64,000 nucleotides of DNA from Trebonia sp963811335 (GCA_963811335.1 CAWERB010000008.1:1-64000), one strand, 5' to 3'; positions 1 to 10,345 are shown, numbered from the stretch's first letter. The notes: generated by a model not told the origin, from the sequence alone. A program made the numbers and translations.

Positions 1-1264
1 CCGCAGCCGGTTGTGGATGATCCCGGAGGTAACTGCGGTGTCGTAGCGTTCCCGCAGGTCATCGAGTGCCTGCTGGTCCAGGGCGGTGTCCCTGCGGGCG
101 CGGGCGGCCTCGACGGCCTGATGAGCGTCGCGCAGGATCGTGATGATGTCCCCGGCCCAGCCCTGGACCCGCCGGGGCCGAGTTCGTGACCGCCGGCACT
201 GGCGTATCACGTGCGCCGCGCATTGCTGGATGCCGGCCAGCCTGGAGCAGCAGGTGCTGGTAGCCGGTGTAGCCGTCGGTGATCAGGTACCCGGTGAACG
301 TGGCCGGAGCCCGGCCGCAGAGCGGCTTTCCGCCGAGAGGCCATGGCCTGCAGGAGCGTCAGCCGCCCGTCCGGGGTCCGGGTGATCAGCACGTGCGGCG
401 CCCCGGCCGCGGCCTTCCCGTCCTTCTCCTCCGGGTCCTTCTCCCCGCCTTTCCCCCGCTTCCGCCGCAGAGGCGGTCTTGCCCAGGACGTTCACCGGGG
501 TCTCGTCGGCGGCCAGCACGCCCTCGCCCGCCAGCGCCGCGATCATCGCGGCGTCGAACCCGGCCTTCCCGAGCTGCGCGCTCACCCGCGCGGCGGCCTT
601 GTCCACCCAGCCCGCCGAGACCCGATCCCGAGCAGCATGCCGATGACCTGCGCCGTCCGCTCCGGCGGCACGTTCCCGTAACAGGTCAGGAGCACCGCGG
701 CGGCGTTCAGCGCCGGCCCGTAGGACACCGCGCCGGCATGCGCGCCCGCCGGCGGCTCCGCGAACGTGACCCTCTCGCAGCACGGGCACGAAAGGCCGGG
801 CAGCGCCCACTCGGTCACCTTCCGGATGAACTCCACGTCGATGACCTGCGCCCACCGCGAGCCCGCGGCCGCCGCGCCGTCCAGGGACGCCCCGCAGGAA
901 CGGCATTCCGCCGGCGGCTCCGCGGTCTCCTCCTGATCCGGATCCGGGTCCCGGGCCAGGCCCTTCCCCTGGTGACCGGGCTGACCGCCGCGCTTGCGGT
1001 CTTTCCGGCGCTCCCGCTCCGATTCCTGCCGCGCCCGCCGGGCCTCTCTCGCCCCGATCCGCTCCTTCGAGCTCGGGGTGCCCGAGTCGGTGCTGTCCAT
1101 CCCCAGCCGCCGCTCCAGCTCCGCGGCCGCCGCAGCTCACGCTCAGCGTCCAGCCCGGCCCGCAGCACCGCGATTTCCGCGTCCTTGGCCTCCACCACCG
1201 AGCGCAGCCCGGCATTCGCAGCACGCAGCCCGGCGCCATCATCCGGCACGGGCTCATCGGGCAC
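1..1264 (-). pseudogene. IS66-family transposase remnant, cut by window edge
   Basis: Read on the minus strand, the reading frame starts at a GTG near 1264 with a coiled-coil-like N-terminus, followed by the zinc-finger/helix region typical of IS66 transposases (a KRGGQPGHQGKGL motif and paired CxxC motifs around 800-910). The DDE catalytic region begins near 500 with LAADETPVNVLGK, where the D is the expected first catalytic acid. At least three frame changes (about 1130, 610 and 390) interrupt it, after which recognisable sequence (LAGIQQCAAHVIRQC, GWAGDIITILRDAHQAVEAA) continues to the left edge. The identification rests on these motifs in order. Whether the indels are real decay or sequencing errors cannot be decided from one copy. 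Confidence 0.8.
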
Positions 1265-1333
1265 GCGCCGCAGGCTCCCACACCTGCCGACCAGGCAAAA
1301 CGCAGAAACCAGCCCGGCCCCAGGCTGAAACCC

Positions 1334-1344
1334 GACTTGTGACA
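1334..1344 (-). repeat. Putative IS tip, left copy (TGTCACAAGTC on minus strand)
   Basis: The 11-mer TGTCACAAGTC reads leftward on the minus strand from 1344, about 70 bp upstream of the IS66 transposase start. The same 11-mer occurs on the plus strand at 3386-3396. Such a position fits a terminal inverted repeat of the IS66 element, but no target duplication could be confirmed. Confidence 0.35.
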
Positions 1345-1383
1345 CCCTCGCTGGACCGGAAGGCGCGCAGTTCGCCGACCTGG

Positions 1384-1614
1384 CTATTTACGCATTGTGG
1401 TGAGGTGTCGCCAGCAGATGATGGCGGCGGCGAGGGTCAGGAAGACCTGGTGGATCTCGTCGCGGATTTCCCGGTGGATGCGCAGGCGGCGTAACCGGTG
1501 CAGCAGCGTGATCGCCTGCTCGGTTACCCGCCGGTGCGCGTCCCGCCACCTGTTGCAGGTGGCGGCCCGGTCGGAAGCGCGCCCGTCGTCCGGTCTATGG
1601 ACTGTCCCGCCCAT
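1384..1614 (-). pseudogene. IS5-type transposase C-terminal fragment
   Basis: A 76-codon frame whose last 55 residues (NRWRDAHRRVTEQAITLLHR, then a RIHREIRDEIHQVFLTLAAA segment and ICWRHL) match the C-terminal tail of IS5/ISL2-type DDE transposases as I know the family. Only the tail is present; no catalytic residues are seen. It sits between the IS66 remnant and the end of the ankyrin gene and slightly overlaps the latter's last codons. It is a dead fragment and marks this corner as an insertion hot spot. Confidence 0.6.
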
Positions 1615-3088
1615 CGGGGATCCGCGCCCCGGCTGACGCAGATGCCGGGGCGCGGGTCCCGCGCGGGCGCGATGACAGGGCAGAGCCGGGCGGTATGCGC
1701 GGCGGGCAGCCCGGCACCCGCAGCGGTGACTCAGCGCGCCGGGACTCGAGCAGGTCGTGGATTTGCTGGGTCACCGGATCGTGCCACCTGGTGGCGAAAT
1801 ACACGTGCAGCATGGCGTCGGCGTCGGCGTGGAGCATCTCGTCGCGGATGGACGGGTCGGCGCCGCGCTGCAAGAGCAGGCGGATCACCTCGAGCTGACT
1901 GTGCATGATCGCCCAGTGCAGGCCGGTCCGCCCGATGTAGGGCGCGACGTCGGGGCGGACGCCGTGGTCGAGGAACCAGCACACGACGTCGGTCCGGCCG
2001 TGCTGGCAGGCGTGGACGAACGCCTCGGCGATGATCTCCTGCGGATCGTCGGTCGCCGGGATCCGGGGCGGGAAGGGGCGTCGGCGGGGTTGGGGCGCGA
2101 GGCCGCCGCGTCCGGCCGCAGCCTGCCGCCGGTATCGAAACAGGCCCGCGACCAGATCCAGCCGGCCGCACGCGGCATAGGTCCACAGCGCCGGCGGGAC
2201 GATCCCGTGTTCGGCGAGCAGGTCGACGACCTGCGTGCTGCCGAGGTAGATGGCGTACTCCAGCGGGGTGGCGCCCCGCGTCCGGGTGCCGGGGTCGGCG
2301 CCGGCGCCGAGCAGCAGCCGCGCATACTCCACCCGGTTGCAGGTGGCGGCCAAGGTAAGCGGAAGGTCCAGATCGGTGGCCTTGCCGATCAGCACATCGA
2401 CTGCGGCGCGCGGCACGCCGAGCTCCTCGTCGAGCCGGACGCCGGGGATCGCCTCGTGGGAGGCCAGCATGTCCAGCAGGGTGTCGGCCTGCCCGGCGGT
2501 CAGCTGGGCCAGCCGGCCGGTGTCGCCGGCCAGCAGGGCTTCGGCCTGCGGGCGCAGGCGCCGGAACTTCTCGTGGCGTTCGTCGAGATCGCGCCGGGAT
2601 TTCTCGGTGGCCGACATGAGCTCCCGCCAGGTCGGGAAGCCGACCTCCCGGGCGATGATCAGCCGCGCGTCACGAAGCTCGGCGGCGGAGGCGTCGGTGG
2701 CGGCGGAGTGCCGGGGCACATAGGCCCGCAGCCGCTGCAGCGCGCCTGGGTCGTTGACGCGCAGGTCGGTGAGCAGGGCGTCGGCCATCGAGGCGTAGCT
2801 GCCCGGGCTCATCCCCGCCAGGCGGGAGACCGGCCGGTCCTCGGCGGTGCCCCGGCTCCGGGTGTCCGCGCGGAACCCGGCCCAGGTCCGGAACCCGTGT
2901 TCCTGGGCGAGCACGAACTGGGCGTCGCTGAGCAGGAACCGCCCGGCAGCCCGGTCGCCGAGCACGTCGGCAACCCGCGCCTGCGCGGCCGCATCGCCCG
3001 TCGCGTACGTGCGCTGCAGGTGCTTGGCCTGCTTGCGGTAGTACTCCAGGTCCCGATGGGCCGGCAGCTCGAAATGACGATCAGGCAC
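1595..3088 (-). CDS. Ankyrin-repeat protein
   Basis: A 497-residue, uninterrupted frame. The N-terminal 170 residues are helical and contain two similar units ending in FVLAQEHGFRTWAGF and LIIAREVGFPTWRELM, an arrangement common in actinobacterial ankyrin proteins. From about residue 235 there are ankyrin repeats: LPLTLAATCNRVEYARLLLG, TPLEYAIYLGSTQVVDLLAE, then after a Pro-rich insert EAFVHACQHGRTDVVCWFLD and TGLHWAIMHSQLEVIRLLLQ. No signal peptide or membrane segment is visible, so a cytoplasmic protein-binding role is likely; the partner is unknown. The last 45 residues are low-complexity and run into the IS5-type fragment, so the native C-terminus may be altered. An AGGAGG-like site (GGAGGTTGC) precedes the start at 3088. 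Confidence 0.85.
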   Translation of the reverse strand: MPDRHFELPAHRDLEYYRKQAKHLQRTYATGDAAAQARVADVLGDRAAGRFLLSDAQFVLAQEHGFRTWAGFRADTRSRGTAEDRPVSRLAGMSPGSYASMADALLTDLRVNDPGALQRLRAYVPRHSAATDASAAELRDARLIIAREVGFPTWRELMSATEKSRRDLDERHEKFRRLRPQAEALLAGDTGRLAQLTAGQADTLLDMLASHEAIPGVRLDEELGVPRAAVDVLIGKATDLDLPLTLAATCNRVEYARLLLGAGADPGTRTRGATPLEYAIYLGSTQVVDLLAEHGIVPPALWTYAACGRLDLVAGLFRYRRQAAAGRGGLAPQPRRRPFPPRIPATDDPQEIIAEAFVHACQHGRTDVVCWFLDHGVRPDVAPYIGRTGLHWAIMHSQLEVIRLLLQRGADPSIRDEMLHADADAMLHVYFATRWHDPVTQQIHDLLESRRAESPLRVPGCPPRIPPGSALSSRPRGTRAPASASAGARIPDGRDSP

Positions 3089-3749
3089 CGCAACCTCCTT
3101 CGCCGCCGAGGTCCGCTTGCCCGGCCGGAAAGAGGCTGGTCGTATCCGGTGCGCTGAAGTTGCTGCTCGAGGTGGGAAAATCCCTGCCCGCGGACTGGCA
3201 GCGCCCTCGCACGCTCTCCATCCACACTAATGACCGGCCCTGCGCGAAGCAACCGCCAGAAGGATCGCGCACACCGGCCACCCCGGCATCGCGCGAAAGC
3301 TGGCCGGCAACCGCACTGGACTTGGCCAGCGCTACTCGCGAGCGGAGTCTGGCCCATCCGGCGGCCATTCAAGTGCGCACTAACCTGTCACAAGTCAGGC
3401 CGGCCCCAGGCTAAAAGCTCAGGCAGCCGCCAGCACCGGCATCAAGCCGAGACCCCGTGAATAGACACTCGTCAGAGCCTCCACGATGCAGCACTTTCTG
3501 TCATCAACGCTCATCGCAGCAGACGTGCGAGTAGCCGCCTATGGGCGCTTCTGCGCAGAGTGCGGATGATTCGCCGGGCTGCACGTAACAAGTAATCTGC
3601 GCTCAGGTACAGTCAGCGGGAGTGCTCCCGGAGTCCTTGTGCGGGCAGCCAAGCTCCGGGTTCAAAGGCACCATGCCAGGCATTCCAGCCGGATCGCCCT
3701 ACCCGGTCAACGGGGAACCCGGCGGCCAGGTTTCAGGGATCCCGTTCTC
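3089..3749. other. Intergenic region, no convincing gene
   Basis: About 660 bp between the ankyrin gene and the DUF4132 gene. Short frames here have no recognisable protein features. It contains the second TGTCACAAGTC 11-mer (3386-3396) followed by CCGGCCCCAGGCT, which also occurs at 1314-1326. A tRNA-like T-loop string near 3658 does not have pairing arms. Confidence 0.6.
3386..3396 (+). repeat. Putative IS tip, right copy
   Basis: Exact copy, in inverse orientation, of the 11-mer at 1334-1344; the match extends to 13 of 14 bases when the flank is included. Together the two copies bracket a 2-kb segment holding the IS5-type fragment and the ankyrin gene. The tips face towards that segment, so they look like the ends of two different elements, not of one transposon carrying the ankyrin gene. 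Confidence 0.35.
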
Positions 3750-6198
3750 TTAGCTGGTGCTGATCTGACGAGTGATGGTGGGGTCAGTGATCTTGGTGTC
3801 GTTCGCGAGGAGCATGGCCTTACTCAAGATGATCGCGAGCACCTGATCGCCTTCGAAGGGAAGCGGCACGTCGGCGAGTGGATCCCGGGAACGGGGACCC
3901 GGGACGATGCACAGCGAGGTGTCACCGGGACTCATCGTGACGTTGCCTGATCCCAGGTGGATCTTGTAGCTGCGCAGGGTGCCCTTAACGTGCAGGAACC
4001 TGTCATCCAGGGTGCACTGGGGGCCGATGGCCAGCCGCGGGAGCAGCCGTCGGAGGAGGTCGGCGCGCGTGGCAGCCGTCTCGGAAAGCTCCCCGGTGTT
4101 GTAGGAGCGCCAGTACGCCTGGTGGCGGCCGTCCGGGCCTGCATCGTCCCACGTCGGGTCGTTGCCGATGGTGCAGACGCCGACGAACAGGTCGACGTCG
4201 CGGAAGATCTCGGACAGCACCAGCGGCGGGATGTCAGCTAGCGGGATGGGTCCGGGGGCGGGCGCGGCATTACCCAGGGACCCTGCAGGGTAGAAGCGGA
4301 CCTGGTCGGTGGTGACGTGCCGGAACGCGCCCGAGTCGGTGCCGTCCATGTCGGGGTCCCGGCCGATCCCGCTGATCCGGAACTCGGCGCGGACGTCCCA
4401 CTGGGGCGGGTGCCGGACCGCAGGCGGGCCCGCGTTCTCCGCCATGAACCGCAGCCGGTTCTGCCAACCGCGCTGGGCCGCCAGGGCATGGAACTGGTGC
4501 TGGCGCAAGATGTGCGCGGCGAACCGGTTGGAGTAGGTGCCGGTGCCCTGCTCCGCCGCGGTGATCGGGTAGACCTCCCGGTGCGCCTGCTTGAACGGCT
4601 GGGTGACCTGGTGCCGGTCGAGCCAGTCCCGCCAGGCGCTGATCTCGGCCGCCTCCCGGCCGATCGGATGCCACAATTCCACCCGCGCGTCCGGCGCCGG
4701 CACCAGCGCCGCGTCCGCTACGGTGCGCAGCCCTCCATCGGCGTAGCAGGCGGCGGTATCTCCGATGATCCAGATCAGTCGGCGGGCCAGGGTGCCGACC
4801 AGCGGATGGTCCAGGTAGTACTCGGCCCAGCGGGCGAACTCCCAGTCGCGACGGGCCAGGAAAAGCCGCTCGAGGCGCTCGGCCTGCGCCGTCAACGTCT
4901 TCTCGATGTCGGCTACTTCCGACTTGAGCCGCTTGACCTCGGCGGCGAACTCACCGCGGACCCGGGCCGGCGCGGACTTCACCACTTTGCCCGCCTCAGT
5001 GCGCCAGGTCAGGTTCACGGCGCGGCCGCGGACGATAACCTCAGCGCGGGCACCGCCGAACCGTTCCACCCGGCGGCCGGCTGCGGTCAGCCCGAAGTCG
5101 GGCACGGCCAGCTCCTCGATCTGCTCGCGCGACACGCCCAGCTCAGCCGCGCGAGCCTCCAGCGCCCGGTCCACCTGGGCGAGTGTGCCCCGGTAGGTGA
5201 CCATGGCCGCCAGCCGCGCCAGTTGCGCCAGGGCGGCCTCGCCGGACATGCGTGACAGGGCGTACACCGCGGCGTTGGCGACCTTCGGGCTGCGCGGGCC
5301 GAGTCCCGGGAGCCGGCGCAGCGCGGCCTGGGTCAGCGAGGCCAGGGACCGGGCCGACTCCGCGTCAGCGGCGGCGAAGCCGAGCATCCAGGCCAGCCCG
5401 CGCATCCCGTTCACGTTGTAAGGGTCGAACAGCTCGTCGGCGCCCCGCCCGCGGCCGACCAGCGGGAGGGTCCGCGGCCTGGCCGACCAGGGCCAGCCAG
5501 GCGCCGATCCGCTCCACTGCGTCCGGCTCGCCGACGGCGGCCAGCAACCCCCGGGCGGTCTTCTCCCAGCGCGCGGATGGTTTTGCCGATGCCGCCGTGA
5601 CCGCGTGGCCGAGCAGGTCCTGCCAGGACTGACCGCGCTCCGCCGTGTCCGCAAGGGCCGCGTCCGACCAGGCCTCACCGGGATTGAGGGCAACGCCGGG
5701 AAACGCGGCGGCGAGTTCCGCCAGGACGCCCTTGCCAGACCACGAGGGGTGGTCGGCCATCCGGCGGATCGCAGCGACGAGCCCGGGAGACAGCGGCGCG
5801 CCCGAGGCAACGCAGGCCTCGACCACGCGCGATACCTCGCCGCCCCACCCGACCGCGCCGCCGCCGGCCCGGTCCGCCCCGGCCAGCCAGTCGACGCACA
5901 CATCAGGCAGCACCTCATCGGGGAGCAGCCGCGACAGTTCACAGAGCAGGACAGCCGGCCGGCGGGCGCCCGATCCTCGGACCTCGCGCGCTATCAGATG
6001 AATCAGCGCGGCCGCGTCGTCGGCCGTGATGTCCCCGACCTGCCGTGCGTACGACCCGCCCCAGGGCGGGATGCGCCCCATCGGCCAGTCAATCCGTACG
6101 AGCACGTGAGCGACTCCGGCCAGGTCGCGGGCCGCGAAAAGGCCCGGCAGGCTCGCTACCGCCGCGGGAGCGTCAAAGTCCTCGTCACGCTCATCCAT
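3750..6198 (-). CDS. DUF4132 (MolR-like) protein, frameshifted near 5475
   Basis: Codes for roughly 815 residues in two frames: residues 1-240 from the start at 6198, continuing in the other frame after about 5475 (GRGRGADELFDPYNVNGM). The N-terminal half is helical and HEAT-like (repeated LLCELSRLLPDE, LAELAAAFPGVA, NAAVYALSRMSGEAALAQLA). A short coiled coil follows (VKRLKSEVADIEKTLTAQAE). The C-terminal half contains the DUF4132 core, with WHPIGREAAEISAWRDWLD, QPFKQAHREVYPIT, FYPAGSLGNAAPAP, the DLFVGVCTIGNDPTW motif and a final hydrophobic AIILSKAMLLANDTKITDPT that is typical of this family. E. coli MolR/YehH is the best known member; its biochemical function is not established. The gene follows the small beta-grasp gene with a 5-bp gap, indicating one operon. 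Confidence 0.8.
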
Positions 6199-6203
6199 CC
6201 CGG

Positions 6204-6596
6204 TCAGCCCCCGACCAGCGGTACGAGCTTGATGATCGTCAGGTTGGCGTTGCCCGCGAGATCGATCTCCTCATCCAGGCTCAGGACCTGGTGGTCGCCG
6301 ACGAGGACGACGAACCCGTTCCGCCCGAACGCCTCGACCGCCCGCGCGAACTGCTCATCCGGATCGACTCGGCGGCCTGGCCTCAGCCGGTACCCGTCCG
6401 ACGTCCGCTCCGCTGGCGACGGCCGCACCAGGCCGCGGAAGATGGCCGTCCCGGCCGCGTTGAACTCCGCGATCTCCTGATTGATACGCCGCCGGATCAG
6501 TTCCCGCAGCGTCACCCGGTCCTCGGCGGCCTCCATGACCCACTGTCCCGCACGGCCGCCACCAGTTACCTCATCCACGAATGTCACCGTCGCCAC
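6204..6596 (-). CDS. Small beta-grasp (ubiquitin/MoaD-like) protein ending in Gly-Gly
   Basis: I take the GTG at 6596 as start (130 residues), because the frame upstream lacks coherent sequence. The predicted order is strand (VATVTFVDEV), strand and helix (WVMEAAEDRVTLRELIRRRI), an insert with a second helix, then strands FVVLVGDHQVLSLDEEIDL and NLTIIKLVPLVGG-stop. A strand-strand-helix-strand-strand order with a C-terminal LVGG resembles MoaD/ThiS/Urm1 proteins, whose terminal glycine is adenylated by E1-like enzymes. No cysteine protease, E1 or sulfurtransferase gene is adjacent. It lies 5 bp upstream of the DUF4132 gene on the same strand. The fold is my inference from residue pattern; I know no characterised member. 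Confidence 0.6.
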   Translation of the reverse strand: MATVTFVDEVTGGGRAGQWVMEAAEDRVTLRELIRRRINQEIAEFNAAGTAIFRGLVRPSPAERTSDGYRLRPGRRVDPDEQFARAVEAFGRNGFVVLVGDHQVLSLDEEIDLAGNANLTIIKLVPLVGG

Positions 6597-6954
6597 GGCG
6601 CCAGCGTAAATCCAGCCACCGACAAACCGGCAGCCAGGAGCGGGGCCGGATCCATGTGGCGTCACCACACTATTTGACAACCTGAAACGCCAGTACGCTC
6701 TCTGACCAGCCATAAAAGGAGACTGCGCCCACGCGCATAAGTGGCGGATCTGCATAGGAGCTGTTATACGGAGGACCCGGAGGCCGAGTCGCGCCGAATC
6801 GGCGATCCGCGCGCATTGCCTGAGTCTGGTGATGCCGTGGTGTCGCACTGTGCGTAACGGCCGGGACTACTTTCGCGGCGAACGACGACCGGGAGAAACT
6901 GTCAGGGCAGCGTCGAACCGGCCTTCCGCTTTTCAGTTCGCCCTGACCAGTCCT
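6597..6954. other. Intergenic region upstream of the UBL-DUF4132 operon
   Basis: About 360 bp between the 3' end of aceA and the start of the beta-grasp gene, both on the minus strand. It is less GC-rich than the genes and should hold the promoter for the UBL-DUF4132 operon. I see no clear operator, hairpin or gene in it. Confidence 0.5.
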
Positions 6955-9291
6955 TTACGGGATTTGCGTGGCGACGTCGACCGGCGCATACGGGTAGGTC
7001 CGCTGGATCAGGGCGTTCAGGCGGTCCCGGTCCGGGGCGAGCAGCGCCTTGACGCCGTCCGCGCTCACGTCCGCGACGATGACATCGCCGACCTCCTCGT
7101 GGACGTCGCTGAAGAGGCCGTGCGTCTTCATCTTCTGGGTCTGGTAACGATTGTCCTGCGTCGGGCTGACGTAGTGGACCGACCAGATCCGGTAGCGGTG
7201 GATCAGGAACAGGTGGTTCAGCGTCATCAGGCGCTTCTTGCGCAGGTTGCCGTCGAAGGTGTTCTGGTCCCGGACCGACAGGATGCTGCGCCCGCGGCGA
7301 TCCACGATCACGTCGAAGACGATGTTGGCGGCCTTTTCCCCGCCTGCCTTGGACAGGGTGAGCTCGAGCAACTCCGAGCCCGCCGTGTGCGGCCGCAGCC
7401 CGGCGGTCAGCGAATACGGGATCTGGTGGTGCTTGGCCCACATCGCGAGCCATTCCTCGAGCAGCTTGACCGGCACCTCGGTCTGGGCCAGGTGCTGGTG
7501 CTGCGTCGAGCCCTTCCCCATCGCCTTGGTGGCCGCCGTGCCGCCCGAAGAGGCCATGAGCGCCGCATCCATCCGCGGCCCGCCCACCAGCGTCTGGGGC
7601 GTCCGGTAGGGCGATTCGACCAGGCGGAACTTCCGCTGCAGCCGGGCCAGGGAGAGCATGCCGTCCTCCTTGAGCGCGGCGGCGAACTCCTCCGCCGCCA
7701 GGCCGTCGATCTGGTGCCCGCCGTAGGTGATGAAGTTGAAGACGAATCCCAGCCTGCCGAGCTCCTCCGGGAACCGCCGCATTTCCTCCTCGCTCATCCC
7801 GGTCGTGTCCCAGTTGAACGAGGGTGACAGGTTGTACGCGAGCATCTTGGCGGGGAACTCGGCGTGGATGGCCTCGGCGAAGCGCCGGGCGTCCGCCAGG
7901 TCCGCGGTCTTGGTCTCCATCCACAGGATGTCGGCGAACGGGGCGACCGCCAGACGACCTGGCGATCGCGTACTCGATTCCGCCCTGTACCTGGTAGTAG
8001 CCCTCGGGAGTCTTGGAGGTCTCGCAGTCCCAGAAGATGTCGACGCCCATTGACCTGGCCTTGGCCCGGGCGGCGTGGAAGGACGTCCGGTTCGCGAAAG
8101 CCAGCCACTCGCGCGGCGGTCATGTCGAAGACCTCACCCTCCTTGGCGCGGAATTCGATCACGTCCGCGACCGCCTCGGGATAGCTCTTCAGGCTGGCCT
8201 CGGACAGCCACGCATCCAGGTACCGCGTCTCGGCCCTGTCCAGCAGTTCCTCCACCGACGACCCGCCGGCCTGCCGGAACGCCTTCGTGATCTCTTCGAG
8301 CTCGCGTAGCACCCCCGTCTGGCCGAGCCAGGCGCTGGCCTCGTCGTACTCCTCCTCGGAGATCTTGTACAGCAGGTGACCGCGCGCGTCGTCTACCCCC
8401 AGCTCGTGGAGCTTCCTGACCATGGCGAGGTAGCCGATCTTGTAGGCCGGCAGGCCAGCGCTGGTGGCGCCCAGGATGAACGGATGGTCGCGCTCGTCCC
8501 CGCGTCCCTCCAGGAAGGTGGCCGCTTCGGCGTCGGTCCGGGCCACGATGATGCCGGGTACCTGCATGACGTCGAGCTGGAAGCGGGCGGCGTTCAGCCG
8601 CTTGATCTGCTCGTCCACGCCGACGAGCACCTTGCCGCCCTTGGTGCCCGCACTTCTTGGTGCCGGGCTTCTGGTCCTCGATGTGGTAGCCGGGGACCCC
8701 GGCCTCGACGAACCGGCGGATCAGGTTCCGGACATGAGCGTCGCCGCCGTGTCCGGTGTCGGCGTCGGCGATGATGAACGGCCGGTAGTCGATCTCCGGG
8801 ACGGCAGCACGCTGCTCCTCGCTCAGCCGCGAGCGGGCGAAGCGCTGGTTCCGGTCCGCCGTGAGCAGGGCGCGGACGATCGGCGCGGCCTCCTCCGGCA
8901 CCTGCGAGAGCGGATAGCTGGCCAGGTCGGGTCCGGGGTCCTCGGTGACAGATCCCTTGGCCGACGTGGCCCAGCCGCCCAGGTAGATCCCCTCGATGCC
9001 CATTCGCTTCAGGGTCACCGCCTGACCGGGCGAATACGGACCGAAGGTGGTGATCTGCCTGCGCTCGGCGAAGAGCTGCCGGAGCCGATCGTAGAACTGC
9101 CCGGCTGCCACTCTCGCCACGGTGTAGTCGGCAGGGATGGTGCCCCGTTGCTCCACCACCTGACGCGCAGAATACAAACGCCTGATGCCCTCGAATCGAG
9201 GACTGGCAAGCCACCTTGCGGTCTCGCCGATTTCCGACTCGAACGAGTTCATGGCTGGGTTATCGGTGACTCCCGAATCGAATTTGCTCAT
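6955..9291 (-). CDS. aceA: Isocitrate lyase, long Icl2-type, three frameshifts
   Basis: Cleaves isocitrate to glyoxylate and succinate in the glyoxylate shunt (and methylisocitrate in some homologues). The ATG at 9291 is preceded by AGGAG at ideal distance. About 777 residues result if frame changes near 8645, 8085 and 7945 are bridged. The TIM-barrel part shows the motif GPYSPGQAVTLKRMGIEGIY, IIADADTGHGG, and the catalytic loop KKCGHQGGK just before the first break; VARTDAEAAT and KMLAYNLSPSFNW follow. The C-terminal domain (RGRSILSVRDQNTFD, KKRLMTLNHLFLIHR, THGLFSDVHEEVGDVIVADV) is the extension found in mycobacterial Icl2 and not in the short AceA. The continuity of conserved protein across every break argues for sequencing errors. 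Confidence 0.92.
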
Positions 9292-9997
9292 GACTGACTC
9301 CTGCCGCTCCCGCACTGCGGCGCCTCTCGCAACCTCGAAATCTAGGTTCTGTGTGATGCGGGTGCCATCCCGGCCCGGTACATCTATGTACTGGCCGATC
9401 CGCTCCCTCGCATCCACCGGCCTTCGTTGAGGTTGATGCCGGGCTGATCGACGTCCATCGGCGCCGTGGACGAGCGGCGACCCGGATCAGTCCCCATCAG
9501 ATCCGGCCAGGGCACAAACAAGTAGAGGCAAAGGTCCCAAGGCCCATCTCCGCCTGGACACGCCAGAGACAGACCGGACACCGGCGTCCAGGGCCGCGCG
9601 ATAACCGCCAGGAACGCCAGTTTCCCGCACGCAGCAGCCGCAATCAACGGCTCCGATCTCGCGGCGCTGCCCGAGCAGACCGCGGCATATGGTCATTCGA
9701 CTGCCCGCTCCCAGAGGCAGCAGGCACTGATCAACGGCGGCTGTGGGTCGGGCATATACGCCGTGCAGTTGGCCAGTCCGTTCAGCGACCCGGCGTAAGC
9801 AGAACCGGACAATCGGCGCGCGGGCACGCGTACTGCCAGCACGGTTGCGGCGCCGCTCGTATTCGGCAGGGAGACTGTGGATAGTGCTTCCGGCCCTGGC
9901 CTTGCTTGCGCGGTTTTGCGCTGGTTGGGGCGTAGGGTCGGGAGCCTGGGTCCGGCCTGACCTGCGAATCGGCTGACGCCCTTCTCGGGCTGTCCTG
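9292..9997. other. Intergenic region upstream of aceA
   Basis: About 700 bp between aceA and the small gene at 9998. Frames in it have no conserved features. It must hold the aceA promoter; I could not identify a RamB- or GlxR-like site with confidence. Confidence 0.5.
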
Positions 9998-10345
9998 CTA
10001 ACGATTCGTCAGGGTGGTCACCTCGGCGACGGCCTGCTCGGTCAGCGCGGCCAGGAACGGGGAAGGCGGCATCACGTCGGCCGCGCCGTCCTGAGCGAAC
10101 AGCGGCCGCTCGGGAGCCGCGGGTACCGGGCCGAGGGGCACCGGGCCGACGCGGCCCGGGTCAGCCAGGTCCGCATCCTCCGGAATCCACGGCTCCTCGC
10201 CGTCGGGGTCGCAGGTTTCAGGCTCGGGCTCCCGGCCGACCGCGGCCTCCCGGTCCAGCCACGCCACGTACTCCGCCCACTCCGCGTCCCAGCCGGCTGT
10301 GGCATCCGGCCGCGGGCCGGGACATGGCGCCTCGGGTTCGCTCAT
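9998..10345 (-). CDS. Small acidic hypothetical protein
   Basis: A 115-residue frame starting MSEPEAPCPGPRPDATAGWD, rich in Asp, Glu, Pro and Trp. The middle (WAEYVAWLDREAAVG, then EPWIPEDADLADPG) and the end (PPSPFLAALTEQAVAEVTTL) resemble the N-terminal leader of actinobacterial DUF222/HNH (13E12 family) proteins, where the LAALTEQAV segment normally runs into the DUF222 domain. Here it stops two residues later. It could be a remnant of such a gene or a free-standing small protein; the assignment is tentative. Confidence 0.45.
   Translation of the reverse strand: MSEPEAPCPGPRPDATAGWDAEWAEYVAWLDREAAVGREPEPETCDPDGEEPWIPEDADLADPGRVGPVPLGPVPAAPERPLFAQDGAADVMPPSPFLAALTEQAVAEVTTLTNR

Noticed and set aside
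3650..3720. tRNA-like GGGTTCAAAGG string
   Set aside because: No complementary arms or anticodon stem around it; the T-stem would not pair.
6955..9291. aceA as a pseudogene
   Set aside because: Three frameshifts, but each is a single base, the catalytic motif and both domains are conserved, and neighbouring core genes show the same pattern; errors are more likely.
9384..9696. Minus-strand frames upstream of aceA as genes
   Set aside because: No ribosome-binding site, odd composition (many Cys and Trp) and no recognisable domain.
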